From G965200765 sp965200765 (GTDB taxonomy: Bacteria; Pseudomonadota; Gammaproteobacteria; Arenicellales; JAJDZL01), in NCBI GenBank assembly GCA_965200765.1, contig OZ241380.1, forward strand, positions 558,001 through 622,000: a stretch of DNA of 64,000 bases. Reading direction: 5' to 3'. Of the stretch, positions 36,301 to 51,300 are shown in pieces. A model generated the notes under the pieces. That model saw only the letters and a list, made by a program, of their open reading frames with translations. It was not told the DNA's origin and ran no database searches. Numbering within the stretch: the first letter of the stretch is position 1; the number at the start of each line of letters is the position of its first letter. The translations under genes were made by a program, and so were the position numbers.

Positions 36301-39300
36301 CGACGCTCAACCTGTCACTGACCGGTACTACCTTTGCGAGCGGCGTGACTGCATCCAGTTTCGAGCTGGTGTCAGCAATTCCGGATTTGTCCATTTCACA
36401 AGTGTCGACAGTAAATTCAGGTGACACCACAGCAACACTGACCTTGGCTTTCACCGGCAGTATATCGGCACCCGAAGCGTTGGCGGTGAAGGTGAAGAAT
36501 GCCGCTCACGCAGGCAGTGTTGATCTGACTTCTGCTTCTGTCTCAGTGGCCCCGACAGATGCAATGCCAGTCTTCACGAGCATAATCACCACCAAGATAT
36601 TGCCCAAGGGAATTGCCATCCAACCATTCCAGATTCCAGCGGCGAGTGGCGGCAACGGGGAACTTTCCTACGAAGTCCGGGGACTACCGGCAGGGCTTGT
36701 CTTTGATGAAGACGGTAGCGGTAGTTGCCCGGGAAATTCACCGCGCATGATATGCGGCACCCCCAGGACAGCCGCGATCAACTACAGCGTTCGCGTAACT
36801 GTAAACGATGCAGATTCGGACCGGGCGAGAAGCGACCAAGCCAGACAGGAATTTATTATCGCTTTGTACGGGATCAATATTGTGTCCACCACCCCCTCGA
36901 CACTGAGCGAATTGAACCTGAACACTGCAACAATTCGCGTGGAACTTGTCAATACGACGTTCGGGAGAGGTGTGAATGCGTCCAGCTTCGAGTTGGTTAC
37001 CGAGTTGCAGAACGTGTCAGTTAACAGCGTTTCAGGCGGATCTGCGGGTAGCAGAACCGCTACGTTGTCAATGTATTTCGGCGGTACTTTCAGCAGTGCA
37101 AGTGAAAATTTGGCGGTAAGAGTGAAAAGCACTGCCCACCGGCGTAGCGGAAATTTGACCACTGATCCTTTGACGGTTCAAGGTACACCGGACGTCGGTC
37201 TCAGTGTGAACACAATCAATTTGAGTGAGGATAACGATCCTACCGCAACTTATATTATCTTTTTGACCACTTCAAGAGCGCCCGGGTGTGACCTGACATT
37301 TGATATCGAAAGCAACAATCCTGATGTTCGCATAGGCACGGCCTCAAATTCTCCAACGAAAATCGTTGGAAATTTCATGAGTTCCCAGACCTATACAGTG
37401 CAATTATATGCAAGGTCGGATGCAGACCACCTGGACGATACCGCAACCATTACTCATAAATTCAAGAACTCGTGTGTTCCTTACACAACTTCAATGACCT
37501 TGCCGAGCATGCAGGTTAGAGTCGTTGACGATGAAGATCCTCCCGCGGTTGCAATTTCCTCGCCGGCTCTGCTTACCAGAAGTACGTTAAACGGCGCGAC
37601 ACTGAACCTGGCGTTGCAAAACGCAACCTTTGCGAGCGGACTGGTTGCGTCTGGTTTCGAGTTGGTGACAGGGATTGCCAATTTGTCCATTTCAGGGGTT
37701 GTCGCAAGTGGCACAACCGCTACATTGACACTTTCACACAGCGGTACACTGAGTGCCGACCGGAAACTGCGGGTGAGGGTGCCGGCCAGCTCACATAGCG
37801 GTGTCGGAGTGCTTGAAACCAACGAAATCGACGTGCTTCTAAACAACGACACGGCACCCAGTTTTGGTTCCTTGGTCATACCCACCAAGTACTTTGCCAA
37901 AGGGGTGTTGATTGACCCGTTTACAATTCCACCGGCGCGGTACGGCAATGGCGACTTGACCTACGAAATCCAGGGCCTGCCGGCCGGTCTTGACTTTGAT
38001 AAAATCGGAGGCCGTTGCGGTCCAGGGGTGTTTTCGCCGCTCACTATATGCGGCACTCCCACTGCCGCAGGTACTCATACCGTTACCATTACTGTGACTG
38101 ATGCGGATTCGAACTCGGCCGGTTCGGACAAGCACGAACTTACGTTTACGATCTTTGTCTCCGGGGTGTCCATTACTTCCAGTCCTGCACAACTGACGCG
38201 GTCGAATTTAAACACTGCGACTCTCAGCCTGACTCTGACAGACACAACTTTTGCAAGCGGGGTGAGCACATCGAGTTTCGAGGTGTTGACGTTGATTCCG
38301 GATGTTACGATTTCGCAAGTTTCGGGGGCAACCGCTGGAACTACGACTGCTACGTTGACGCTTGCCTATACTCCAGGCACTCTCAATAACGAACAGACTC
38401 TTGCGGTAAAAGTCAAGGCAAATGCCAATACGCGCGGTTTCGACCTGACCTCGAATGCACTGACTGTGCAACCGCCGGACATCGCGCCATCATTTGGCAG
38501 TGGTTCTGTAACCGACAAGGTCTACCAGAAAGGGCAGTCCATTACCGAATTTCAAATTCCAGTCGCCACGCACGCCGGCGGAGACAGTCTTTCCTACACA
38601 GTGGAGAATTTGCCGAGGGGACTGGTTTTTGACAAAGACGGCAGTGGTATTTGTCCAGGTAACGACCTGCGAGAAATTTGCGGCACACCTGCTGTTTCTG
38701 GCAGTAGCAGCGTTAATGTAGTTGTAAATGATGAAGATACAAATCGGGCCAGCGGCGACCAGGCGCGTCTGACATTCAACATTACGGTTTACGATGCCGC
38801 GATCACCTCCTTTAACCCTGTGTCGTTGACCGGAACGAATCTCAACTCGGCCACTCTTGGAATCACGCTGACCGGAACTACCTTTGGAAGCGGGGTGACC
38901 GCTTCCAGTTTCGAGTTTGTGACAACAATTCCAAGCTTGTCCATTTCGAATGTGTCAACTGTGAATTCAGGTGATACAACTGCAACGTTGACTCTGGCTT
39001 TCACCGGCAGTATCACGAATGCCACAACATTGGCAGTAAAAGTACTGGCCGCCGCCCATGCGCGTAGCGGCGACCTGACTACCGGGTCAGTACTGGTTCC
39101 GCCGACCAATACGGACGATACCGCTCCCAGTTTTGGTACCTCAACGGTTGCTGCCAAATATTTCGCCGCGAATACGTCTATTGATGCGTTTCAGATTCCG
39201 GCCGCAAGCGGTGGAAATGGAAACTTAACTTATACCGTCACCAATCTACCGACAGGGTTTGTCTTTGATGCAGATGGCAACGGTGACTGTTCTGGTTCCA

Positions 39301-42300
39301 ATCCGCGTACTGTTTGCGGCACACCTACTGCTACCGGTTCCAGCACTGTTACTGTCAATGTACATGATGCGGACTCGAATCGGGCCAATACAGACCGCGC
39401 GCAAATCAGTTTCATGATTATGGTTTCCGGTGCATCGGTGGTGTCGACCAACCCATCGTCATTGACCGAGGCAAACCTGAACGCTGCAACCATTAACTTG
39501 TCACTGACCGGTACTACCTTCGGTAGCGTCGTTCCTGTGTCCAGCTTCGAGTTGGTGACAGATATACCGGATGTATCGATTGCCGGCGTTTCAGGCGTTA
39601 CATCGGGCGGCACGACCGCGGCACTCACCTTGGGCTTTATTGGCAACATCAGCAATGCCCAGACATTGGCGGTAAAAGTACTGGCAGCTGCCCATGCGCG
39701 TGATTTTGATATTGAAACGAATTCAATATCTGTGGCCGCTTCGGACGAAAAGCCAACTTTCGGCGGCGTGGTCGGTAACAAAGACTTTGCAACAAACTCT
39801 CCCATTTTGCCTTTCCAAATTCCGGCGGCTAGCGGCGGAAACGGAGATTTGACCTACACCGTAACAGGCTTGCCATCGGGTATTGTTTTTGACAAAGACG
39901 GCAGTGGCAGTTGCCCAGGAAATACTGCACGTGCAATTTGTGGTACGCCTGCTTCAGACACGACCAGCGTCGTTGTAGTTACTGTACACGATTCGGACTC
40001 AAACCGCGCCAGTGGCGATAGTGATGTGCTGATGTTCAAACTGACAGTAGGTTCGCCAGCTGCTGCAATCACATCCACAAACCCCGCACAATTAACCGAG
40101 TCAAATCTCAACGACGCGACAATTGAGGTGAGGCTTTCCCAGACAACCCTGAACCGTACATATACTGCCGCCAACTTTGAGCTAGTATCCACAATACCGA
40201 ATTTGACCATAGCCGGAATCAGAGGGTTTAGTAACAAGATTGTAAGATTACAGCTGGGGTTCACGGGAGAATTTGATGCTGCTCAGACGATCGCCGTAAA
40301 AGTAAAGGCATCCGCACATGCGCATAGTGGTGATCTGACCACTGGAACGATAACTGTCAACCCTACCTCGGAACTGGTCCTCAGTAAAAGCAGAATTACA
40401 CTGAATGAAGACCCTGGGGAGTCGGAAGCCAACATTGGTACTTATACCGTCAAGCTGACCTCAAATCCCGGGAACTGCGATGTAGTTCTGGAACACATCA
40501 GTAGCAACAGCGATGTTACAGTTGGTTCGGGTGAGTCATTTAATGAACCCAGCATAACGTTTGATTCAACCAATTGGAATTCACCTGTAACTGTCAGAGT
40601 TACGGCGGCGCAGGATACAGACACACTCAATGATACTGCCACAATCAGTTACAGAAACACTCGAACTTGCGCCGGTACTTTGTATCCGACATCCGGTGAA
40701 TTCCCTCCAAGAGTAACAGTAGTGGTGATTGATGACGATATCGCGACGGCTACCATTACCTCGCCCGCCGCGTTCACGACTGCATCGCTGAGTGCTGGCC
40801 AAATTTCGATATCCATTTCGAACGTCGCATTTGGAAGCGGGGTGAGTACTTCCAGTTTTCAACTCGTGACTGGTATTACGGGCTTGTCTATTTCGCAAGT
40901 GTCGAATGTGAATTCAGGTGATACAACTGCAACACTGACGTTGTCATCTTTCAGCGGTACTATTACCGGTACCGAAACATTGGCAGTGCGAGTCCTGAAC
41001 TCTGCTCATACGGGTAATTCTGATATTACGTCAAATGCCCTGACGGTGAATAGTACGGATAACGCACCATCATTCGGCAGTGCTACGATAGCCAACAAGA
41101 ATTATCAGCAGAATTCAGAAATTACAGCTTTCCAAATTCCGGTAGCTACCGGCGGTGAAGGCACCCTTGCATACGAACTTGAAAGCTTGCCCGCGGGACT
41201 GATCTTTGACGAGGATGGTACCGGCGACTGCGATGGTTCCAACGTGCGTACTGTTTGCGGTACACCCACCACCGCGGGTTCCAGCACTGTTGTTGTTAAT
41301 GTACATGATGCGGACTCGAATCGAACCAGTGCAGACCGGGCGCAGAACAGTTTCACAATTACAGTTTCCAGTGTGTCGATTACGTCGACCAGTCAAACGC
41401 CATTGACCGAGTCAGACTTGGGCGGTGCAACGATCAGCGTGACGTTGGGGGGTACTTCCTTCGGTAGCGGAGTCACCGCGTCCAGTTTCGGGTTGGTGAC
41501 TGAAATTCCGAATGTGTCGATTGCCAGTATTGCAACTGTTACGTCAGGCGACACGACTGCGGTACTCACCTTGGCTTTCACAGGTAACATGAGTAGTTCC
41601 CAGACATTGGGAGTAAGTGTACAGGCAGCAGCTCATACGAGTGGTATTGCCCTGACAAGTGAAGCGATATTGGTGCTGGAAAGTAGTGTGACAGACTCGG
41701 TGCCAACGTTCGGGAGCAATACGGTAAGTAACCGAAAATTTGCCAAGGACACGCCTATTGAAGCAATCCAGGTTCCGGCGGCCACGGGTGGCAACGGAAC
41801 GCTTATCTATACTGCTACTAATCTGCCGGAAGGACTTGTCTTTGATGCTGATGGCACCGGTAGTTGCCAAGGAACTACGCCGCGCACGATATGCGGGACA
41901 CCTACAGCATACGGCACCAGTTCAGTAATGATTACAGTCAATGATTCAGATTCGAATCGCGCGGCAGGCGATACAATATCCTTGACATTTTCGATTGAAA
42001 TTGCCAAGCCATCGGTCGCCATTGCTTCCACCAATCCGTCTCCACTCACAGAGTCGGGCCTGAATACTGCAACGCTGACATTACAGTTGACCAATTCTTC
42101 GTTTGCCAGCCCTGCAACCCTGAGCAACTTCGAGTTGTTGACAAATATACCGAGCATAGGAATTTCGCAAGTCTCGGTGCCCAATCCCGGTCGTACGACA
42201 GCGGTACTCACCTTGACTTTCACAGGCAACATCAGTACTCAACACACTTTGGCAGTGAAGGTCAAGGATGCAGCCCATGCAAGCACGCTTGACTTGACCT

Positions 42301-45300
42301 CGGCTACTGTTGCTGTGTCCCCAACCGATGAGGTTCCATCGTTTAGCTCCGTAGTACAAAACAAAGTGTTTGTTGTCCGAACAAACATTGTTCCGTTTCG
42401 GATTTCGACTGCAAGCGGTGGTAACGGAAGACTTTCCTATGAAATTGAAAATTTGCCGCCGGGGCTTGTTTTCGACGAAAATGGAACTGGACGTTGCGGC
42501 GCTGTACTTCATATTTGCGGCAGAGCTAACGGAAATGGTAGCTTCACAGTCAACGTGATTGCAAATGATGCTGATTCAAATCGAGAAACAAGCGATCAGG
42601 CCAGGCAGACTTTCACGATTAATGTGCTAGATGTTCTTGTAAGATCCACCACACCATCGTCTTTGACCGAAGCCGATCTGAACAATGCCAAAATTGCAGT
42701 GCATTTAATTGGCACTACCTTCGCGAGCGGGGTGAATGCGTCCAGCTTCGAGTTGGTTACAGCGATACCGAGCCTGTCGATTTTGAGCGTGTCAGGTGCA
42801 ACTGCCGGAGGGACAGAAGCGACATTGACACTGGCTTTCACCGGGGATATCAGTACGGCCGGAACGGTGGCGGTACGGGTGAAAGGAGCCGCCCATACGA
42901 GTTCCAATGATGCGCTCACTACTGTTACGAGAGGAGTATTTCCTACTTCGGGTGTTGCTGTCAGTGCACAAACCCTTACACTTGACGAAGCCCCGGGAGA
43001 CAATACCGCGAATGTCGAAACTTACACTATTGCGTTGAAATCCAGTCCTGGCAATTGCAGTGTGGTAATTGAAGCGTCGAGCAACAATGCGGATGTGGCA
43101 CTGGACGCGGATTCTTCACCCCTGAAACAGAGATTCACGTTTGACGGCACGAGCTGGAATGTGCCGCAAACGGTCACTGTGACGGTGTCGCGCGATAGCG
43201 ACGGATTTGACGAGACGTCCAAGGTGACTCACGCAATTGTTGCCCAATGCGCCGGAACTCCTTACATCAGTACACTTGATATTCCCAGTGTATCGGTGGT
43301 CGTCAATGATTCTGAATCGGTGGCGGTCGAATCTTCACCAGCGTTTTTCACTATAGACACCTTTAACAATTCGGACCTTACTCTGAACTTGACGGGCACT
43401 ACGTTCACAAAGACTCTCGTTGCATCCGACTTTCAGCTGATTACGAATATCGAAGGCATCTCCATTCTCTCGGCGACTGGAGCATCTGGTGGAAGCACCG
43501 CGACGCTGAGGCTGGGGTTCCGAGGTGTTGCTCGCAGTGATTCCAAGTTCAAGGTAAGGATACTGGCCGCCGCTCATGCTGGTCCTGACAATTTGGAGTC
43601 CGGCGATATCAGTTTACTGGTAGCCGATACCGCACCCAGTTTTGGAACCTCGTCGGTTTCCAACAAGTATTTTATGGAAGACGAACCTATTGCTACGTTT
43701 CAGATTCCAGCAGTAAGCGGAGGAAACGGAACGATTACCTATAGTGTAGATGGTTTGCCTGAAGGACTGGTATTTGATGCAGATGGCAGCGTGGATTGTC
43801 CACATTCTGCGCCGCGTACGATTTGCGGCACTCCCACTGAATTGGATGTCAGTAATATCGTGGTAACTGTAATTGACTCGGATACAAACGATTCTGATGG
43901 TGACCGCGCCCAGCTCATGTTCGATATCAGCATTGTTGAAGCATCAGTCACATCCAGTCCGTCGCAGCTTGTTTGGTCAAATCTGAACAATTCCACGCTC
44001 AGTCTGACGTTGACGAATACTACCTTTGTTGCCGGGGTTAGTGCGTCTGACTTCGAGGTTGTATCAACACTGTCGGGCCTGTCCATTTCCGGAGTTTCGG
44101 GAGTTACCTCCGGCGGCACGACAGGGACACTGACGTTGTCCTTCAATATCAGAGCAATCGCTACTCTCGAGTCTTTTGCGATCAAAGTGAAGCCTACTGC
44201 TCATGCAGGTGATATTGACTTGATCACCAATGCAATATCGGTAAGTCCAAGCGACGTTGCACCAACATTCGGCGGTGCCACACTGTCGAAAATGTATTTT
44301 CCTGCAGGGAATGCCATTACCGAGTTTCAAATTCCGGCAGCCACGCATTTAACTGATGAAGTTTCTTACACTGTCCAAGGTCTGCCAGCCGGCCTTGAAT
44401 TTGATGAAGACGGTAGCGGCAGTTGTTCGGGTAATGACGCGCGCAAAATTTGCGGCACACCGGTCGCCCCGGGGATCTACAGTGCAACCGCGACTGCACA
44501 TGACCAAGATACAAACAGGTCCACAGGGGATTCGGCTACTCTAGCGATACAGATTATTGTTTATGGACCCACGATTTCTTCCACCAGTCCATCAGCACTG
44601 CTCGCATCGAACCTGAATGCGGCGACAATTAGCCTGAGTATGAGTAGCGTCAATTTTGTGAGCGGGGTGACCACATCCAGTTTCGAGTTGATAACAAATA
44701 TACCGAACCTGTCAATTTCACAAATATCGGGTGGCGGTAACGGAGCTTTAACAGCGACACTAACGCTTGCATTCACTGGAAGCATCACCAGCGCACAAAC
44801 ATTGGCTGTTAGAGTCAAGGCGGCCGCACATAGTCGCACCGGAGACATAACAACCCCGACAGTTTTGGTTCTGCCAACCGGGACATCTGACACAGCTCCC
44901 AGTTTTTCGTCGAGTTCCCTTACAAAGGAATATAGTTTGGGGGTACCCATTGATGCGTTTCAGATTCCCGCTGCAAGCGGAGGCAACGGGGACTTGGACT
45001 ATACAGTAGTTTCAGTTCCTCAGGGAATTATTTACGATGCTGATGGGAGTAGTGGTTGTCCCGGTACCACTCCGCGAACCATTTGCGGTACTCTGACAAG
45101 AGGTGGCAGCAACCGGGTAACCGTTACGGTACATGATTCCGATTCGAACCGAACTGATTCGGACAGAGGGCAGCTTAGCATTAACATGATTGCCTATCGT
45201 GCGAGAATTCAGTCAACAAATCCCTCGCCGCTGACCGTATCGAACCTGAATACGGCGACGATCAGCGTGAGTATGACTGGCAGTACTTTCGGAAGCGGAG

Positions 45301-48300
45301 TAACCACATCCAGTTTCGAGTTGATAACAGATATACCCAGCCTGTCGATTTCACAAGTGTCGGGAGCAACGAGTGGAAGTTCGTCAGCGACACTGACACT
45401 GTCATTTTCCGGCAATTTCAGCGTTGACGAAACCTTGAAAGTAAAAATCAAGTCAAGTGCCCATGCACGAGGTAACGATTTGGTCTCGGAGAATGCGATA
45501 ACGGTGAGTCCATCAAACGCCATTCCGACTTTTAGTAGCACTGTAGACAACAAGGTGTATCCGACAAATGTAGAAATTGATGCGTTCCAAATTCCGGCGG
45601 CTAGCGGGGGCAACGGGGATCTGGACTATTCCGTCGCAGGGTTGCCTTCGGGACTGATGTTTGATGAAGACGGCAACGGGGACTGTCCCGGCACCACTCC
45701 GCGTACCATTTGCGGAACACCGGATTCCGGTGCAATCGGCGTAATTGTGGTCGTTGCTCATGATTCAGATTTGAATCGGGCCCCGAGCGATAGTGCCAGG
45801 CTGAATTTCTTCATTAGAACTACGCCGGCCAAGGTCAGAATCGTTTCCACGTCTCCGGCAACGCTAACCGAGGCCAACTTGAACAATGCGACCATCAGAG
45901 TAGCTCTTGAACTGCTGGAATTTGAGAGCGGGGCGAACAGCTCACACTTTGAGCTTGTGACAGAGATTTCCAATATGTCGATCACCCAGGTATCGGGAGT
46001 GACCACCGGCGGTACCACCGCAACCTTGACGTTGTCCTTCACCGGTGACTTTAGCGTACCGAAAACTCTGGCAGTGAAATTGAAGGCGGCTGCGCATAAT
46101 CTTGAAAATGACGTAACCTCGGATCCAATCACAGTTTCTCCGACAGATGAATCTCCGGCGTTCAGCGAATCTGAAGAGGACAAGAACTATTTCAGGAATG
46201 TTGCGATTACGTCGTTCCAGGTTCCGGCCGCAAGCGGCGGCAACGGGTCAATCACCTACGTAGATGCCGGCTTGCCAGACGGTCTTGTATTTGATGCCGA
46301 CGGCACCGGCAGTTGCCAAGGGAACGAGGCGAGAACAATTTGCGGAACTCCGACCACAAACGGCACCAGTACCGTCACAATCACTGCCTCAGATACAGAC
46401 ACAAATAACGCACAAGCGGACAAGGCAACCCTCACTTTTATGATCAGGGTGCAGGATGCGCCGACGGTGACAATCTCATCGACTCCGGGAACTTTAAGCG
46501 AAGACAACCTTCATCGAGCAACAATCGACGTAACTTTGTCCGGTACGGTATTTGCAGGTTCAGGCAACAGTCGTTTTGAGCTGGATACCAGCATATCCGG
46601 CTTGACCATTTCAAGGGTGACCGGTGCAAGACCCGGCAGTACGACCGCGACATTAACCTTGGCGTTTGACCAGGTGACTGGCAATTTCAACGCAACGCAG
46701 TCACTGAGGGTCAAAGTGAAGGATGCGGGGCATTTGAGCGTAGGCGACCTGACATCGAACTCGTTAAGCGTATTGCAGAGCAATGAAGTGACAATCAGCA
46801 CCAGCCGCATCGATTTGATTGCAAACAATCCGGCTAACAGTGCAAATTCGGGCTCTTATACAATCGTATTGGCAAGTGCACCGCAAGGGAATGTTGTGCT
46901 TCGATTACAGCTTGCCAAGCCAGGTTTCAACAGGGCTCCAACGGTGGCTGATAACATCACCATTGACACCAACTCTATGGCGAGCGGCAATCAAAACACT
47001 CTGACGTTCACGCAGATGAACTGGAACACGCCGCAGACCGTAAATGTGACCGGGCGCGATGCGATTGGAGTGGGTGCCACCAGTGTTGAAACAATCATCC
47101 ACGATATTACCAGTGGCAGTGCTCCGTATCAAACTGGGCAAACCATTGATGACGTTAAAGTCTGGGTGCATCCACCCATTTCAATACCTGCCGGACTGTC
47201 AGCAGTTGCAGGCGACGGCCAAGCTACACTGAACTGGACTAACCCTTCAAACAGGGGGATCGCCGGTTACGAACTCAGCTATCGGGCCGGAACATCGGGT
47301 GCGTTTACACTTTGGACAGCAATTCCAGGCAGCAATTCGAAATCGATTGGTTACACTGTTCCGAACTTGACGAATGGCATAGTGTATACAGTTCGGTTGC
47401 GAACGGTGAGCTCGGGCGGCCATAGCGGATATGCGGAAACAACCGTTACTCCATCTGCAACTGCAGATGCCATGCCGAAATTTACCAAAACGGTGCCACG
47501 TCTGCGCTACAAATCAAACTCGGCAATTGCCACTGTAACGCTCCCGGCGGCGACAGGTGGCAACGGAACGCTTACCTATGCGATGGCATCTGTACCAACG
47601 GGTTTGACATATACAGCTCCGTCCTCTGGTAGCAACCACGGTGGCACGATTACCGGTACTCCTACTCAGAACAGAGGTGCGACGAACTATGCATTGACTG
47701 CCACGGATACAGATAACGATGTGGCGACACTGAATGTTTCCATAGAGGTACTGAATGCCCCGTATGTTACAGGATTGCGTATCGGTTCAGCCAGAAATTA
47801 TTTGACAGGTGAACTCATCAGTGTAGTTGTCCAATTTAACGAGGACGTTAGTGTTACTGGAGGCGGGACTACATTTTTGCTTCAAATCGGCGACACCTGG
47901 CATCGGATGGATTCAGTAGAGGCTGACTCAGATAGCAACGAGTATAGATTTGAATACAGAGTCGCGAGCACTGATTGGGACGGCGATGGGATAACAGTGC
48001 CCCGGAATCCATTCCGCTTTTTCGTTGAATACGGCGGCCAAGGGTCAATCACGCGTCCTGGTAGAGGAGCTAGTTTAATCACCGATATCGATGTTCACAG
48101 AAAGGTGTCATTTTCGAATAATAATGTCTACCGGGTCAACGATAAAACCCCCTCTTTCCCGGCACAAGCGATTGGTGCGCAACGCTATGTAACTGGCCAG
48201 CAAGCTAACTTGATTCTGCCTGCTGCCACAAGCGGCGATATGCCACTGCACTATGTTGTAGATTCATCAGATCTGCCCGACGGTTTGATTCATACGCCGC

Positions 48301-51300
48301 CAACCGGGTCAACAACTGGAGGAACCATCAGCGGGACACCCACCAGGGTAGAAAATAAAACTGTCAATCTAACAGCAACAGACCGCGATGGTGATTCGGC
48401 ATCGCTGGCCTTTGCAATGAATGTGGAGAGAGAGTCCCTGCCTGATTTTGGCACCGCGACTTCACCGCATTTGGCGGTGGAGATCAATGCGGCAGCCAAC
48501 TTGGCTCTGCCACAAGTTTCGGGAGGAAATTTACCGGTTGTCTACTCGGTGTCGCCGTCCCTTCCGGATGGATTGGTTCTGGATTCTTCCACAGCTGCAA
48601 TTACAGGCACTTCGGCCATTGCAAATTCGTCGGCATCCTATCGACTTACTGCAGTCGACTATGACGGGGATACTGACACGCTGGACTTTACACTCGCGGT
48701 GACCCAGCCAGTGCGCAGAGTATCGGCAGTCTCAATCAATTCTACTCCCGCGGCCAACAAGACCTATGCGGCCGGAGAGAACATCACAGCGGCGGTTCGC
48801 TTTGACGGCGATATATCGGTAACCGGTTCGCCGAAACTGGAGCTGAAGATAGGAGATGCGACGCGGCAGGCATCCTTTACCAGTCTGAGTGGAGCCAACA
48901 CACTGAATTTCAGTTACACAGTGTTGTCCACTGACCGGGACAACAATGGAATCAGCATTGGTGCGAATGCACTCAAGCTGAATGGCGGTACCATCGGCGG
49001 GGTCGGTTCCGGAGCAGTGGCCGCCAACCTGAATCTTGGCACACATGCAATCTCGAATGATGCAAACCACAAGGTTCAAGGCGGAGTCTCTGCGCCAACC
49101 CATGTAACGTTTGTTTCCACACCAGCAAATGGCGATACCTATCGTGCTGGCGAAACCATCATAACAAGAGTCAGTTTCGATCAGGAAGTCGAAGTAACCG
49201 GTTTTCCGCAACTGGAGTTGAAGATCGGGAGTCGGACGCGTAAAGCAAACTACTCCAGCCGAACCAGTGGCAACACCGGGTTGAACTTCACCTATACGAT
49301 CATTGCCTCCGACCGGGACGACAACGGCATCAGTATTGACAAGAATGCCTTGCAACTGAATGGCGGAAAAATTCAGGGAACAGGTAAAGTTGATGCTCTG
49401 CTGGATCTTGGTTTCAGTGCGGTTTCCAATGCTTCCGGACACAAGGTTGCAGGGGGCGCCGCCGCACCGAGTCAATTAACGGTTACGTCTTCGCCGGCGA
49501 GCGGAGATACTTACGGCATCGGCGAGACGATTGAAGCAACTGTAGTATTTGACGAAGCCATTACAGTAACCGGTTCACCGAAACTTGCGCTCACTATTGG
49601 CGAAAACAGACGCCAGGCTACTTTCACCGGTCGTTCCAACAGCAACACTGCAATGAACTTCAGCTATACAGTACTGTACTCCGACCTGGACGACGACGGC
49701 ATCAGCATTGATGCAAATGCACTGATTGCAAATGGCGGAACAATTCGAAATTCACGGAACATTGATGCTGACCTGAGTCTTGATGGTACTGCAGTTTCAA
49801 ACGACTCGAACCACAAGGTAGCTGGCGGGGTCTCTGATAATGATCCAAGAATTTCGATTTCATCGCCGAGCGTAACCGAGGGCAACGGTGGCAGTGTTAC
49901 GCTTCGGTACGCAGTAACACTGAGCAAAACAGGTACTCAGCAGATTACCGTGAATTATGGCACGGGTGCAGCAAGCACTGCAAGTGCAGGAACAGATTAC
50001 ACATTGACTCCGGGAATGCTGACGTTCGCGCCGGGCGAAACAAGCAAGAATATTGACGTGACGGTGCAGGGTGACACGCTGAACGAACTCGACGAGATTG
50101 TTGTTGTCGTGCTGAGCAACCCGACGAACGCGGCGCTCGCTATTGCAACGGGCACTGGTACGATTACGGACGATGATGCAATTCCGACGTTATCGATTTC
50201 ATCGCCGAGTGTCGTTGAAGGAGACCGCGACAATGTTACGCTTCAGTTTGTCGTAACTCTCAGTGCTGCCAGTGGTCGGCAGGTGACAGTAGATTATGCC
50301 GAAGGTTCCGGCGGTTCTGCGAATCCGGTGTGGGATTACGACTTGCTTTCAGAAGGTACGCTGACGTTTGCACCGGGCGAGACGCGCAAAACAATCGATG
50401 TAACAGTAAAGCCTGACACTGCCGACGAAGCCGACGAAACCATTATGGTGGTACTGAGTGATCCTTCCAATGCGACATTGAGTACAGCAACTGGAACTGG
50501 CACGATAACGGACAATGATGCAACTCCATCGTTATCGATTTCCTCGCCAAGCGTAATTGAAGGCGATGGGGGTGCTACGACCCTTCGGTTTGTGGTAACA
50601 CTCAGTGCTGTGAGCGGTCGGCAGGTGACAGTGCGTTATGCGGAGGGGGCAGGCGGTACTGCAATTGCTGGTACGGACTACACGGCACTGGTTGCCGGGA
50701 TGCTGACCTTTGCACCGGGCGAGAGTAGCAGAACCATTGATGTTTCGGTGACAGGCGACACAACCGAAGAGTCTAACGAAACGATTGTTGTTACCTTGAG
50801 TTCTCCGACCAACGCTACGATCTCAACTGCTACGGGAACCGGAACCATTACAGATGACGACGGCATGCCGAGTTTGTCTATTGACTCTCCGACTGTGGTT
50901 GAAGGAGCTGACGGTACGACTACTACATTGCGATTCACGGTAACACTGAGTCCGGCCAACAATACTCAGCGGGTAACAGTGAAATATGCAGATGCTGGCA
51001 CCGGCAGAGCAACCTCAGGTACGGACTATGTAGCGATCAACAGAGGCACTTTGGAATTTGCAGTTGGTGAGACCAGCAAAAACATCAATGTTACCGTGAA
51101 CGGAGACGCATTGGATGAACCGGACGAGCAGTTTGTGATCGCACTGAGCGAAGCGGTGAGTGCAAGTATTTCGACCGCGAATGGCACGGGTACCATAACG
51201 GATGACGATGTGCCCCAGCTGTCAATCAGTTCACCAACTGTAGAGGAAGTCGATGAAGACGAATCTGCGACAATGGAATTTACGGTAACTCTTTCACCGG